Below, in pieces: positions 63,182 through 64,000 of a DNA stretch of 64,000 bases. The translations under genes were made by a program, and so were the position numbers. Location: positions 49,079 to 113,078 of the forward strand of contig PAPM01000038.1 in assembly GCA_002708905.1 (NCBI GenBank), in the 5' to 3' direction. The stretch's first letter is position 1, and the number at the start of each line of letters is the position of its first letter. The notes under the pieces are model-generated. The model saw nothing but the letters and a program-made list of their open reading frames with translations, made no database searches and had not been told where the DNA came from. The DNA is from Pseudomonadales bacterium (lineage in GTDB: Bacteria; Pseudomonadota; Gammaproteobacteria; Pseudomonadales; Ketobacteraceae).

Positions 63182-63958
63182 ATGAAGTTTATCTTTAACC
63201 GGTTTGCACCCCTGACTTTATCTGTGCTCATTCTATCTGCATGTGGCGGTGGTGGAGGCGGTAGTGATGGTGGTACCAACGGTGGCAATAACGGCGGAGG
63301 TGGAACCATCTCTTACTCCCAGCAATTCAATGCCTATATGCCGCTTACTGAAGACACATCGATCAATTATGAAGATGGCACTTCCGGCGTAGTGGCTTAC
63401 GACGATGCCGAGTCCAACAGCAGCCAGGATGTTTATTCCATTACCTATGGCAGTGGCGCGGACGCGCTGATCATGCTGGTTGAATCCACACCCGACGCGA
63501 TCAAACTGCACGGCATCCGGGGCAATTTTGATGTTTCCTTCGTGACCATTACTCAGCTTCTGTTTCAGACGCCCCTGGTTATAAGCGACAACAGCAACGA
63601 CAGTTACGCCCCCACGGTAGCCACCGCCAAAGTCAAGTACGGCATTGCCACAATAAATGTCACCGTGGATGTCAGTTACACCAAAACCGAAACTGACACG
63701 ACTTTTACAACTTACGGGGACGGCAATCTGCCGGTAATCCAGTCACTGTTGAACACCAATATTCATTATGAAGGTACCATCCTCAGCAATGACATCTACA
63801 TTGATGAGGACCTGCAGACCACACTTAAGCTGGCAAAAGGCATTGGTATCGTCAGCCACGAAGGCAGTTATGCAGGCCTGACATTTGACGCTCAAATCAA
63901 CTCTCTAACCCGGATATTTCACCAAACTACTCAAGCAGCCAGGAAACCTGATATCTGA
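63182..63958 (+). CDS. Predicted lipoprotein, paralogue of the preceding gene
   Basis: A 258-residue lipoprotein with lipobox LSAC (Cys20), followed by a Gly/Asn-rich linker (about 21-43). The body aligns by eye with the upstream protein: YMPLTEDTSINYE, IKLHGIRGNFDVS, FQTPLVIS and LAKGIGIVSHEG match its YLPLTNATRFYY, IELLGIDGPVDVG, FSTPIKLV and FTKGLGLVQHSG. It is shorter by about 90 residues at the C terminus. The pair is 34 bases apart and probably co-transcribed. Function unknown. Confidence 0.75.
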   Translation: MKFIFNRFAPLTLSVLILSACGGGGGGSDGGTNGGNNGGGGTISYSQQFNAYMPLTEDTSINYEDGTSGVVAYDDAESNSSQDVYSITYGSGADALIMLVESTPDAIKLHGIRGNFDVSFVTITQLLFQTPLVISDNSNDSYAPTVATAKVKYGIATINVTVDVSYTKTETDTTFTTYGDGNLPVIQSLLNTNIHYEGTILSNDIYIDEDLQTTLKLAKGIGIVSHEGSYAGLTFDAQINSLTRIFHQTTQAARKPDI

Positions 63959-64000
63959 TGCTCTGCGCTTTAAGTGCTCGCTCTGGCTGCCTGTAAAATA

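Overview
The window is a continuous stretch of gammaproteobacterial chromosome, most likely from a Pseudomonadales-like (Pseudomonas/Alcanivorax/Ketobacter-type) aerobe. The evidence is a complete Pil-Chp chemosensory operon (pilGHIJK-chpABC), pilT-pilU, a pyrR-pyrB-pseudo-dihydroorotase operon, metX-metW, and a gene order that from memory largely follows the Pseudomonas aeruginosa neighbourhood around PA0388-PA0432. No rRNA, tRNA, CRISPR array, prophage or insertion sequence was recognised.

Layout. 1-1286: purE-purK (minus strand, purK cut by the window edge). 1604-3198: an iron/2-oxoglutarate oxygenase and an alpha/beta hydrolase. 3223-7823: an S-adenosylmethionine-cycle operon with a SahR-like ArsR/methyltransferase regulator, metK, ahcY and metF, preceded by a perfect 32-bp palindrome that covers the -35 box. 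7883-14435: manB-type phosphomannomutase, bioA, a SRPBCC-TetR pair divergent from an MpaB-like oxygenase gene broken by one in-frame stop, DinB-like protein, a small membrane protein, and rsmE. 14449-18051: a minus-strand cluster resembling the zinc-linked zrg genes (DUF3299, ABC permease, ABC ATPase, His-rich DUF2796, small DUF2946-like protein). 18265-20097: TPR protein and an ECF sigma/anti-sigma pair. 20302-33049: the Pil-Chp operon controlling type IV pilus twitching. 33328-39159 (plus strand): gshB, tonB-like, algH, ruvX, pyrR, pyrB, pyrC-like. 39207-46519: a visibly AT-richer minus-strand block of ion transport and stress genes (P-type ATPase, Ca/Na exchanger, universal stress protein, LOG-family protein, KefB-like antiporter), which looks acquired. 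46560-51220: cls and envelope enzymes (M15 peptidase, YcbB-type L,D-transpeptidase with an apparent homopolymer frameshift in its signal peptide, DUF6436-like protein). 51213-54929: a histidine-rich membrane chemoreceptor, pilU and pilT. 55100-61977: yggS-proC-yggT-yggU, a dynamin-like GTPase, metX-metW and a DUF4426 protein. 62140-63958: two tandem paralogous lipoproteins of unknown function.

How the genes work together. The Pil-Chp operon feeds signals to the pilus motors, and the retraction ATPases PilT/PilU lie about 20 kb away beside another chemoreceptor. Two methionine-related units (sahR-metK-ahcY-metF and metX-metW) cover homoserine acylation, methyl-THF supply, SAM synthesis and SAH recycling. 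The pyrimidine operon pairs aspartate transcarbamoylase with a catalytically dead dihydroorotase partner. No wholly new multi-gene machine is evident. The best leads are the SahR-type operator with a near-leaderless regulator, the AT-rich ion/stress block, the two disrupted genes (an MpaB-like gene and a ycbB-like gene), the His-rich MCP, the EF-hand-bearing M15 peptidase and the paralogous lipoprotein pair.
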